DNA of 40,959 nt. Source: Streptomyces katrae (GTDB lineage Bacteria; Actinomycetota; Actinomycetes; Streptomycetales; Streptomycetaceae). The notes under the pieces were generated by a model. It searched no databases. It was not told the DNA's origin and saw only the letters and a list, made by a program, of their open reading frames with translations. The stretch lies in assembly GCF_000717655.1 (NCBI RefSeq), contig NZ_JNZY01000046.1:1-40959 (forward strand), in the 5' to 3' direction. The position numbers and the translations under genes are program-made. This document shows, one piece after another, positions 34,114 to 40,959 of this stretch. Position 1 is the first letter of the stretch, and every line of letters begins with the position of its first letter.

Positions 34114-34821
34114 CTGCTCCCCGCGCACGCGGGGATGACCCCGTCCGCGCCTGCTTGACCAAGCGCGCGAGCTCTGCTCCCCGCGCACGCGGGGATGACC
34201 CCGTCTGGACTGCGATCGGGTCGGTGACGATCTCCTGCTCCCCGCGCACGCGGGGATGACCCCGTGCCGCCCGAGTCGTACACGCCGAGGTAGCACTGCT
34301 CCCCGCGCACGCGGGGATGACCCCGCGTAGATGCGGCGGGCGAGGTACACGTGGCCCTGCTCCCCGCGCACCCGGGGATGACCCCGAGAACTACTGGCTG
34401 GAGTGCTCCACCGTGATCTGCTCCCCGCGCACGCGGGGATGACCCCCTGCCCGTCACCCCCGATGGTGACGGTGACAGCTGCTCCCCGCGCACGCGGGGA
34501 TGACCCCTGGGCGCTGCCCACGAACCCGAAAATCGGGCCCTGCTCCCCGCGCACGCGGGGATGACCCCACCCGGTGCAGGGGCCGGTCGTGCGGCAAATC
34601 CTGCTCCCCGCGCACGCGGGCATGACCCCTGGTTGTCGGCGCCAGCCCCGTTGAGCGTGAACTGCTCCCCGCGCACGCGGGGATGACCCCGCGACCAACC
34701 TGGCCCACGGCAAGGGCCTGATCGCCACACACTGCTCCCCGCGCACGCGGGGATGACCCCGTCGCCCCGTACGGGGACGAGCGGATCGCCCTCTGCTCCC
34801 CGCGCACGCGGGGATGACCCC
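34114..34821 (+). CRISPR. CRISPR array 3, type I-E repeat, 12 repeats
   Basis: Repeats start at 34114, 34174, 34235, 34296, 34357, 34418, 34479, 34540, 34601, 34662, 34732 and 34793. The repeat core is CTGCTCCCCGCGCACGCGG plus GGATGACCCC; single changes occur at 34357 (CACCCGG) and 34601 (GGGCATGACC). Spacers are 31-32 nt except the tenth repeat's spacer (34691-34731), which is 41 nt. No insertion and no cas genes. The sequence after 34821 does not continue the repeat. Confidence 0.97.
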
Positions 34822-35326
34822 CTCCTGCGGATCAGCACCGCCGAGCACCTGGGCTCGCCGCGGGACGTGGACGCCTGCCACCGGCTATAGCGCGGAGGCG
34901 GTGGTGCTCTTCCCCTCGGCCCGCAGCATCGATAGCTCCGCACCCCGGGCGGCGACGAGGGCGGTCGGCAACGCATCGCGGCAGCTGCTGCTCCCGCTAG
35001 GCCACAGTTGGCGGTGCGGTCTCCTCACGCGCCCGTCATGCGCGACGGCGGGAGCACGGCACCCGCCCGCCTCCGGCGGAATTGACGGCCCAGCGTGCCC
35101 GGGCCGCCCCTCGCCCTCCTGCCGCTGCCGTCTTTTGGCACCCCGGACAAACCGCAGTCGGCAACGAGAGGGGGCTACGCGTGCCATGTGACGGTGGCCG
35201 GTCTTCGCCTGGGCCGTGCAAAGTTGGTCGTCTCTCTCGCAGCGTGCAAAAGTACGTTCGATCAGCGTTTGAGGGGATGTCGTCGCGCGGCCGTGGGCGT
35301 GTGACGGCGTGGTTTGGGGAGTTTGG
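34822..35326. other. Intergenic region after array 3
   Basis: About 505 bp with no recognised gene. A short open frame reads on from the last spacer to a TAG near 34888 but has no start. The right-hand part should hold the promoter of the T7SS-type operon; CAAAAGTACGTTCGATCAG stands out as less GC-rich at about 35246. Confidence 0.4.
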
Positions 35327-35803
35327 GTGGGGTTTGACGAGGAGTGGGGTCGGCTGCGGGCGGAGGCAGCCGGACGTGTGGCCTCAGGCACGGCGATGCC
35401 GTCGGCCGTGGTGGTGATTCCCCCACCAGTCGATGGTGATCCGCTCGAGGAGGCCCGGGAGGCGGCGCGGTTGCGGCTGGCGGATTTCCGTGGGCGGGTG
35501 GTGCTCGTGCCGCTGGATGAAGCGGGCGGTTTGTGGACGGCTCAACTCGGTGGTCTGGACTGGATCTGCGCGTTCTCCGGCGAGGAAGAGCTGGCCCGCT
35601 TCGCCGAGGCACGCGGCGAAGCGGGCCACGAGTGGACCTACCGGCGTGTGGTCGGGGCGCGGTTGCTGGACGAGTTGGTGCCGGCTCTCGACTTCCCGTG
35701 CGGTGTTGCGTTGAACGCAGCTGGTTCTGAGGGTGCGGTGTTTCCGCCGGTTCGGGGCATCGTGCCGGATACGGCGGCGCTGGATGGGCAGGTGGCGGCG
35801 TGA
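35327..35803 (+). CDS. SseB-like protein, first gene of the T7SS-type operon
   Basis: A 158-aa protein with a C-terminal two-thirds that resembles the SseB N-terminal domain (FRGRVVLVPLDEAGGLWTAQ, GLDWICAFSGEEELARFAEA and a late GVALNA...VFPP). Such proteins often open actinobacterial ESX/T7SS toxin operons and may be chaperone-like or regulatory. The GTG at 35327 has GGGGAG 5 nt upstream; an earlier GTG at 35309 does not. Its TGA overlaps the next start (GTGA at 35800). It has no signal peptide. Confidence 0.75.
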   Translation: MGFDEEWGRLRAEAAGRVASGTAMPSAVVVIPPPVDGDPLEEAREAARLRLADFRGRVVLVPLDEAGGLWTAQLGGLDWICAFSGEEELARFAEARGEAGHEWTYRRVVGARLLDELVPALDFPCGVALNAAGSEGAVFPPVRGIVPDTAALDGQVAA

Positions 35804-36432
35804 GCGGGGAGCAGCCGGATCTTGATGTCTCGAAGGAAGCGCTTGGACAGATTGCGCAGGGCATCACGGAGACGCTGGGTGAGCTGAAAGAGCTCGGGAT
35901 GGTGGGCACGGCCAGCATGGGCCGGGGCTTCGCCAAGATCGCACTGTCGGGGATGGACACGGGGTACGACGGCCTGTCGTCCGCCTTCGGCACGTTTTGT
36001 GAACGGTGGGAATGGGGCGTGCGCTCCCTTGTCCAGCAAGGCAATGACTTCGCCGAGAACGTCGGCCTGTCAGCTGGTGTTTTGCACGAGCAGGATCAGT
36101 ACGCGCAGGGCGCCTTCAAGGTGGTGACCAACGCGGCTTGGGGCAACCCCTACGCCTCTGAGGGCGACATCACTGGTAAGGGCTGGGGCGAGGTCCTGGC
36201 CGACAACCCGTATACCCAGATCCGGGACGCGGACCACAGCAAGGAGTCCTACGAGCACGCTTCTCATGAGAGCAAGGACGCTTGGAAGAGCGCCATCCAC
36301 GATGTGAACAGCTCTGACATCCTCCTGTCGAACCAGATCATCGACGCCGTCGGCCTGCGCGATGAAATGGACCGGACCGTCGAGGACATCGCCGGCCCGG
36401 CACCCAAGCCCCAGACCGGCGGTGAGCGCTGA
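35800..36432 (+). CDS. WXG100-like helical partner protein
   Basis: A 210-aa helical protein. The N-terminal half (EALGQIAQGITETLGELKEL, then FCERWEWGVRSLVQQGNDF) looks like a long WXG-type hairpin helper: a Trp-x-Trp-Gly turn between two amphipathic helices. The C-terminal half is acidic and hydrophilic. It overlaps the previous stop (GTGA) and the next start (TGATG), so the three genes are translated together. It is probably the secretion partner or chaperone of the large toxin that follows (inference). Confidence 0.7.
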   Translation: MSGEQPDLDVSKEALGQIAQGITETLGELKELGMVGTASMGRGFAKIALSGMDTGYDGLSSAFGTFCERWEWGVRSLVQQGNDFAENVGLSAGVLHEQDQYAQGAFKVVTNAAWGNPYASEGDITGKGWGEVLADNPYTQIRDADHSKESYEHASHESKDAWKSAIHDVNSSDILLSNQIIDAVGLRDEMDRTVEDIAGPAPKPQTGGER

Positions 36433-38105
36433 TGACCGACCTCGGCCGGCTGCTCAACCAGGGCATGGACAAGCTCGGCCATGGCGTGGACTCCGCCAAG
36501 AGGGCCATCGGCCATGGCGTCGATGTGGCCACCGACGGGATTGGTGCCGGCCTGGACTACGTGGGTGCGAACGACTGGGCGGACGAGGTCGAGGACTTCG
36601 GCGACGATGTCGCCTACCGCCTGGGCGCCATGCCTGAGAAACAGCTCGGCCAGACCCAGGAAGCTGCCGAGCTGCTGCACGGCAAGCCTGACGCAATCTG
36701 GGAGTCGGCGGCCCATCTCAGGGACTTCCAGGCCGCCTTCAACCGGGTCGGACAGGGCATGAAGGCCCTCGACTCCGGTCACTGGAAGGGGGCCGCGGCC
36801 GACGCGTTCCGCGAGAAGTTCGCGATGCATCCCACCGACTGGTTCCACGCCGCCGACGCGTGCGAGGCCGCAGGCAACACGCTGGGCGCCTACGCAGAGA
36901 CGCTGATGTGGGCTCAGCTTCAGGCTCAAGCGGCCATCGAGCTCTACCAGCAGGGCATGAAGGCGTCCAAAGAAGCCACCGAGGCCTACAAGACCAGAAC
37001 CGAGGCGTACGAGGCGGCCGTCAAGGCCGGTCAGAACCCAGGCCCCTGCCCTACGCCTGGCGCCGACCCGGGCGAGGCAGCCCGCACACGGGCCCGGGAG
37101 ATCCTCGATGAGGCGCGTCGCCAGCGCGACGATGCCGCCCGTGCCGCCGAGCGGGCGATCACCGCCGCCACGGAACACGCCCCGGCCAAGCCGTCGACGG
37201 CACGCCAGATCATGGCCGAGTTCATGGACTACGAGGGCTCCCAGGCGCTGGAGCTCACCCACGTCCTGGGCGGAGCGCTCAAAGGCACCGCGGGCATCCT
37301 CAACTTCGGCCGAGGCCTCAACCCCGCCGACCCGTACAACCTGACCCACCCCGCCGAGTACCAGCAGCACCTCAACATGACCCTGGCGGGTTTGGTCTCC
37401 ACCGCTGCCCACCCCGAACGCATCCCCGCAGGCATCATCGAAGGCCTCAAGGGCGACTTCAGCGAAGGCATCGGCCGCCTCTTCCCCGAATTCATCGGAC
37501 CCAAGGGGATTGTTGCCGGATCTAGAATGGCCAGGGCTGGCGCCGGGAAAACCTTTGGCGAGGCCATGGCCACGCGGAAGGACTGGCGGGCATGGAACTC
37601 GCCCAAGTCAACCAAGCCAGTAGCTCCCGAAATACCCGGCGATTCCTACATGGCAACTGGAGACCCTGTTTACTACCGACAGGGATCGACGGCCATAGGA
37701 TACGACTCGAGCACTTTGGTAAACTTCGACCTCGTCAAGCCGAAACCCGGCTACCATGATGTGGTTATCCATGGAAACAACGGCGGATATTTCGAGCCGG
37801 GCCGGGTGAACGCTGCGGGCAAGGGATTCTCAGCAGGAGACACGAGCCCCACTCATATCGCTGAAGCCATCCGAAACAATCCACACTATGACGGCGGCCC
37901 CATTCGTCTCATATCATGTCACACAGGAACCATCCGGCCAGAGTTGACAGAGGTGGCCGCTGCTCAAAGCGTGGCAAACGAACTCGGTGTGCCAGTGAAG
38001 GCACCCACCAACAAGGTGGGCGTCAGCAGGGACCTCGGACCTGGCCAGGAGCCTGAAATTTTTGATGGAGGGTACTGGCGCACGTTCCTCCCGATGACCC
38101 AGTGA
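36432..38105 (+). CDS. Putative T7SS-secreted toxin with His/Cys C-terminal domain
   Basis: A 557-aa protein. Residues 1-65 (MTDLGRLLNQGMDKLGHGVD and DWADEVEDFGDDVAYRLGA) match the short signal region of actinobacterial T7SS polymorphic toxins. Residues 75-170 are a WXG-type helical domain (GHWKGAAADAFREKF). A coiled, Ala/Glu-rich stretch and a LNPADPYNLTHPAEYQ linker follow. The last 150 residues form an alpha/beta domain with H447 after a beta strand (DVVIHGNNGG) and C496 in IRLISCHTG, followed by ELGVPVKAPTNKVGV. The strand-HG and strand-SC order resembles clan CD (caspase/C80-like) cysteine proteases. It has no export signal peptide. An immunity-like gene follows 21 bp downstream. Confidence 0.78.
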   Translation: MTDLGRLLNQGMDKLGHGVDSAKRAIGHGVDVATDGIGAGLDYVGANDWADEVEDFGDDVAYRLGAMPEKQLGQTQEAAELLHGKPDAIWESAAHLRDFQAAFNRVGQGMKALDSGHWKGAAADAFREKFAMHPTDWFHAADACEAAGNTLGAYAETLMWAQLQAQAAIELYQQGMKASKEATEAYKTRTEAYEAAVKAGQNPGPCPTPGADPGEAARTRAREILDEARRQRDDAARAAERAITAATEHAPAKPSTARQIMAEFMDYEGSQALELTHVLGGALKGTAGILNFGRGLNPADPYNLTHPAEYQQHLNMTLAGLVSTAAHPERIPAGIIEGLKGDFSEGIGRLFPEFIGPKGIVAGSRMARAGAGKTFGEAMATRKDWRAWNSPKSTKPVAPEIPGDSYMATGDPVYYRQGSTAIGYDSSTLVNFDLVKPKPGYHDVVIHGNNGGYFEPGRVNAAGKGFSAGDTSPTHIAEAIRNNPHYDGGPIRLISCHTGTIRPELTEVAAAQSVANELGVPVKAPTNKVGVSRDLGPGQEPEIFDGGYWRTFLPMTQ

Positions 38106-38126
38106 AAACGGAAGGTGGGAATAAAT

Positions 38127-38510
38127 ATGAAGATCCTCGGTTTCTGTGACGAGTTTTGGTCGGCGAAGGCAGGTGAATCGAAGGCGAGTGTTCGGGATCT
38201 CGTTCGAGAGTCTGGCGAGGCTGACGAGTCCGCCCTCCTCGAATACCTCGATGGCGGCTACGAGATCCTATCCTTCATGGGATCGGTGAATGATGTGCTC
38301 GGATCCGATGAGCGAATCCTGGGCGGGGACAACATTCTCACTGACGGGGAATGGGTGTGGCGCGGAGATTTGTGGTTCTATGTGGCCACTTACCACCTTT
38401 CACTCCCTGATGAATTCCTTCAGCAGGTTCGCTCTCACCGCTACGTCATGCCGGAAGTCAGTCGAGAGGATCGACTGGCTGTCTATGAGGAAGTCCGTCG
38501 CATCTTGTAG
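38127..38510 (+). CDS. Probable immunity protein of the T7SS toxin
   Basis: A 127-aa acidic protein of unrecognised family: MKILGFCDEFWSAKAGESKA, then ESALLEYLDGGYEILSFMGS, GEWVWRGDLWFYVATYHLSL and a basic end. The ATG at 38127 follows GAAGGTGGG by about 7 nt; a GTG at 38115 is possible. It lies 21 bp after the toxin stop. Its codon use is less GC-rich than that of the first three genes, as is the 3' end of the toxin gene. Both observations fit an exchangeable toxin-immunity cassette. Role inferred from position. Confidence 0.72.
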   Translation: MKILGFCDEFWSAKAGESKASVRDLVRESGEADESALLEYLDGGYEILSFMGSVNDVLGSDERILGGDNILTDGEWVWRGDLWFYVATYHLSLPDEFLQQVRSHRYVMPEVSREDRLAVYEEVRRIL

Positions 38511-38544
38511 AGGACGCCCGCGTCACAGACGAGCCCAGCGATCC

Positions 38545-38930
38545 TCACTGTGAAGCTGGTGGCGCCGAGGTCGAGGCCGGTGAGGAGCTGTTCGGCGAGG
38601 TGGAGTTCGTCGTCAGCGGTGTTGGGGGTCGGTAACGCTGGCCCCAGCCCCAGCCCGCGCCGCCGCTGTAGCCAGTGCTGCCGACGACTGCGGGCGTCGC
38701 TGGGACGACAAGTCCAGATCGCTGTGGACGTGCGGACGCCAGCCGGCCACCACGGAGTACCGCCATCCGACGGCCTCGGCCACGTGCCGGGCCGCCGCGA
38801 ACATCAAAGCGTCGAGCGGCCCGATCAGCCGCTCCGGGCGGACGTCGAGCAACCACCAGCCTCCGCCAGGCATCACCGCCAGAAAGTCCGGGGTGCGTCG
38901 TGTGCGTACTCCCTCGTGCTCGAAATCGTG
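38545..38930 (-). pseudogene. TnsA-like transposase endonuclease fragment
   Basis: In the minus direction from 38930 the frame reads HDFEHEGVRTRRTPDFLAVM, then WWLLDVRPERLIGPLD and HVAEAVGWRYSVVAGW. This is the pattern of TnsA-like heteromeric transposase endonucleases (catalytic PDF and D-V-(K/R)P strand). The N-terminus is missing because an integrase fragment abuts at 38930. Past about 38690 the frame degenerates, and a different frame near 38546-38620 (DDELHLAEQLLTGLDLGATS) may be its displaced continuation. Non-functional. Confidence 0.6.
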
Positions 38931-39234
38931 ACACTGCAGGAGGTGCTGGCCGAGCTGGCGGCGGCGCGGGCGGACGAGATGGACGCCGACACCGTCAACC
39001 GGGAGCCTTCCATTACGCGCAAGGCGATCGGCTGGTGGCAGCGCCAGGGCTGGATCGAAGGCGACCCGACGATCGGCATCGAGCGGCGGCCGGCGCCCCC
39101 CGGCCGCACCAAGGCCCTCGCGGAGAACCAGATCGCCGCTTTGTGGCGCCTCGACGTCACGCTGCGGGAGAAGACGCAGTGGAAGATGCTCTACGAGTCC
39201 GCCGCACGGGCCGACGAGGTGCTGTGCCTCAACG
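38931..39234 (+). pseudogene. Tyrosine recombinase/integrase internal fragment
   Basis: About 100 residues of an actinobacterial integrase: LAELAAARADEMDADTVNRE, then ITRKAIGWWQRQGWIEGDPT, a typical core-binding end, and LYESAARADEVLCLNV, the beginning of the catalytic domain with the first Arg. It is cut on both sides, by the TnsA-like fragment on the left and the 118-bp DUF6083 repeat on the right. No HxxR or Tyr. Confidence 0.7.
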
Positions 39235-39352
39235 TCTCCAGCGGAGTTCTTCGGGTACGAGGTGGGTGGGTGCTTCACGAACGTCGAGGACGACTTCTTC
39301 GCCCTCGTGGTCCGGGTAGCCCTGGACGGAATCTCCGCACCGCCAGCAGTGG
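39235..39352. repeat. 118-bp duplicated segment, copy 2 (DUF6083 fragment)
   Basis: Same orientation and 117/118 identical to 29167-29284. In the minus direction it encodes CWRCGDSVQGYPDHEGEE of DUF6083. It is joined abruptly to integrase sequence on the left and Tn3 sequence on the right. Confidence 0.85.
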
Positions 39353-39520
39353 TCCTGAATACGCCGACACCTGGTCCTCAACGCCATCGTGCTGTGGACG
39401 ACGCGTACGTCGACGCCACCGTTGCCCAGCGCCGAGGGCCACGAGATCCACGGCGTCACACGTTCTGCGACAGAGCCCGTTCGCCCGTACGTCCTTGAGC
39501 ACATTCACATTGCTCTGATG
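39353..39520 (+). pseudogene. Tn3-family transposase C-terminal remnant
   Basis: Plus-strand frames contain LVLNAIVLWTTR, then (after a one-base loss) YVDATVAQ, then AEGHEIHG, and finally VLEHIHIA. This order matches the end of Tn3-type transposases (...NAI.LW.T.Y...A...LR..GH...ED...L.P...EHIN). At least two frameshifts and the absence of the rest make it a relic. Confidence 0.55.
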
Positions 39521-39555
39521 TCGGGGCCGCCGTCGAGCCGCAAGGCGTTGGTACT

Positions 39556-40062
39556 TCAGGGCGAAGCGCGCACCCGCTGGTCCGGGCCAGGGGGAGCGAA
39601 GGTCAGGCCGTTCTCATCGAGGGCGTTGAACACTGTCAGTCGGGCGTTGGGGAAGACGAAGCTCACGTCCGTGGTGCTGCCTGCGACGTTGTCCAGGATC
39701 CATTCGAGCAGTTCGGCACCCTGCAGAGTCATACCGCGGATCGCCTGCAGGTCGGGCAGTGCATCAGGGCGCCACTCCAGGTCGAATCCGGTCCAGCTGA
39801 CCGGACGGGAGGGGGTGATCGTGTTCCATGTCAGGGAGAGGTCATCGAATTTCTGGTGATTGACCTCCACTTGCACGCCATCGAAGTCCAGCAGCACTGG
39901 GCAGTCAGGGAACCATTCGTCGTCCGCGAGGTCCCACACCGTCCAGACCCTCGTCAGGGGACGGCCTCTCAGCGCGTGGAGGCGAGGCCCGTGCGTCCGC
40001 GCCACCAGACCGGGGCCGTTCAGCCAGAGCGGCCGGTATCCCTCAATGCCAAAATCGAACAT
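39556..40062 (-). CDS. Hypothetical protein
   Basis: A 168-aa soluble protein starting ATG at 40062 (MFDFGIEGYRPLWLNG). The beta-rich N-terminal half includes HALRGRPLTRVWTVWDLADD. The central DGVQVEVNHQKFDDLSLTWN segment resembles small immunity-type proteins, and the C-terminus has SFVFPNARLTVFNALDENG. No signal peptide or enzyme motif. No strong ribosome site. It stands alone in a region of transposon debris. Intact reading frame with good third-position GC. Confidence 0.65.
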   Translation of the reverse strand: MFDFGIEGYRPLWLNGPGLVARTHGPRLHALRGRPLTRVWTVWDLADDEWFPDCPVLLDFDGVQVEVNHQKFDDLSLTWNTITPSRPVSWTGFDLEWRPDALPDLQAIRGMTLQGAELLEWILDNVAGSTTDVSFVFPNARLTVFNALDENGLTFAPPGPDQRVRASP

Positions 40063-40125
40063 ACGCGCATCGTGTCAGGTGGTGAACCGTTCCGACTTTC
40101 CTGCCGGTGCTTTGCTGGCCGGTGA

Positions 40126-40320
40126 TCAGTCGGCTCCTGGTTCTGTGTCAGCGTAGTGGGCTGCCTCGAACTCGGTGGGGCTGATCACCGTGATCCCTGT
40201 CACGGTTTGACCACATAACAGGAGCGCACCCGGCGTGGGCGGTTCGTCGAGGCCGAGCAGCTGCCCGGTCACGAGTTGTGGGGTCGTTCTTTGTCGGCCA
40301 TCGCTAGACCTGATGTGCAA
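40126..40320 (-). CDS. Small hypothetical protein
   Basis: A 64-aa ORF whose centre (PTPGALLLCGQTVTGITVIS and PTEFEAAHYADTEPGAD) has a regular beta-strand pattern like a small folded domain. It starts with TTG at 40320 without a good ribosome site, and the sequence upstream is decayed, so the N-terminus may be truncated. No family recognised. Confidence 0.45.
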   Translation of the reverse strand: MHIRSSDGRQRTTPQLVTGQLLGLDEPPTPGALLLCGQTVTGITVISPTEFEAAHYADTEPGAD

Positions 40321-40329
40321 GCACCTCGG

Positions 40330-40760
40330 CGGGGAAGGCCCTCGTCCACGACCATGCCACAGGCGTCGCGTAGGGGTTCGATGTGCTGGTCGTGAGCAGC
40401 CCGCCGGTGGTCGTGGTCGAGGTAGATGAGGGCTTCAAGAGGGAAGCCGTCCCGTAGGCACCTGCGCTCGCGGCGGAAGTCGGCAGGAAAGCTCGACGAA
40501 GACATCGAAACGCATGGTCGCCTTCCGCAGTACGACGTGGCGGGCGAACAGCCCATCAACGATGGCGAGGGGCGAGTCGCCCAGCGCCCCGCCCGTGTCC
40601 TGGACGAGACGTTCGAGGTCCGGCGAGCGCGGGTCGCCGCCGCGAAGGGCTGTCGAAGCTGACAGAGTCGCCAAGCAGCCTGGAGACGTACGGCAGGTTG
40701 AGCGATGCCGCTTCGGCGAGTTCTCCGGCGCAGCAGGGCCGGCGGACATCGGTCAGCAGG
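40330..40760 (-). pseudogene. Frameshifted ORF remnant
   Basis: Minus-strand coding-like pieces occur in successive frames: ELAEAASLNLPYVSRLLGDS (a possible HTH), then DLERLVQDTGGALGDSPLAI and VLRKATMRFDVFVEL, then LRDGFPLEALIYLDHDHRRA. Joining them needs shifts near 40660 and 40490. No family could be named. It is probably a dead gene. Confidence 0.35.
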
Positions 40761-40878
40761 CGGGGACCAGGCGGCCGGCCTTCGGCCTTGGAGGAGCGGC
40801 TCCTCATCTCCGCCGCACCGGACGGGTCATCATGGCGCCCTTGGTGACCGACCGACCCGCTAAGAGCTCGTAACACGA

Positions 40879-40959
40879 TCATGATTCGGGCTTGTTGAGG
40901 CGTCTCCAGCAGATGAGGCTGCAGGCCAGGGAGACGAAGGCGTCGTGGAGTTCGGTGCG
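40879..40959 (-). CDS. IS5-family transposase, C-terminal end (partial)
   Basis: The last 26 residues of a transposase continue beyond the window edge: RTELHDAFVSLACSLICWRR followed by LNKPES and a TGA at 40879. This tail is typical of actinobacterial IS5-group transposases. GAGCTCGTAACACGATCAT just downstream is the likely terminal inverted repeat. Whether the element is complete cannot be seen. Confidence 0.75.
   Translation of the reverse strand, partial: RTELHDAFVSLACSLICWRRLNKPES

Noticed and set aside
34092..34976. Minus-strand ORFs through array 3
   Set aside because: Same artefact as in array 2; periodicity is 61 bp with no start site or coding pattern.
33990..38930. CRISPR-associated transposon (TnsA-like gene plus arrays)
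   Set aside because: The TnsA-like sequence is a broken fragment about 4 kb from array 3; no tnsB, tnsC, tniQ or Cascade gene is present. The proximity looks accidental.

Overview
The window looks like chromosomal (possibly sub-telomeric or accessory) DNA from a Streptomyces or a close relative. GC content is very high, third codon positions are almost always G or C, and GTG and TTG starts are common. The protein families are also typical of streptomycetes: DUF5753/XRE regulators with a DUF574-type methyltransferase, actinobacterial P450s and a terpene cyclase, a giant Rhs/Hint toxin, an SseB-like/T7SS toxin operon, DUF6083 and DUF6233 fragments, and type I-E CRISPR arrays. No tRNA, rRNA or core housekeeping gene was seen, so this is an accessory region. 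All family names come from reading motifs by eye; no search was run.

Layout. (1) 0.1-3 kb: a methyltransferase and a DUF5753 regulator on the minus strand, behind a large inverted-repeat operator, with two small plus-strand genes. (2) 3-7.1 kb: a compact terpene locus with a P450 whose K-helix has EQVLW instead of ExxR (CYP157-like), a canonical P450 transcribed away from it, and a class I terpene synthase. (3) 7.3-10.7 kb: two unknown proteins, a zinc-ribbon/HTH protein and a small ORF followed by a strong terminator. (4) 11.2-12.6 kb: an SMI1/KNR4 immunity-like gene, a broken toxin tail and another small gene. (5) 12.7-14.6 kb: CRISPR array 1 with its leader, then integrase debris. (6) 14.7-22.6 kb: an Rhs-Hint-deaminase toxin of about 2,456 aa whose stop codon overlaps the start of its immunity gene. 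(7) 22.9-27.2 kb: a large secreted FG-GAP/LamG/ricin-type lectin protein transcribed away from the toxin, followed on the opposite strand by a decayed partial paralogue. (8) 29.8-34.8 kb: CRISPR array 2 (33 repeats, split by an IS481-family element) and array 3 (12 repeats). All three arrays share a leader, and no cas gene is present. (9) 35.3-38.5 kb: a four-gene, translationally coupled T7SS-type toxin operon. (10) 38.5-41 kb: a mosaic of transposon and integrase fragments (TnsA-like, tyrosine recombinase, DUF6083, Tn3), small genes, and the end of an IS5-family transposase.

How it works together. The region combines conflict systems with mobile-element scars. There are two contact or secreted toxin-immunity modules (Rhs-deaminase and the T7SS protein with a candidate His/Cys protease-like domain), one degraded toxin/SMI1 site, and three cas-less CRISPR arrays. 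The terpene locus is a self-contained biosynthetic island: the cyclase makes a hydrocarbon or alcohol, the canonical P450 probably oxidises it, and the atypical P450 has an unknown role.
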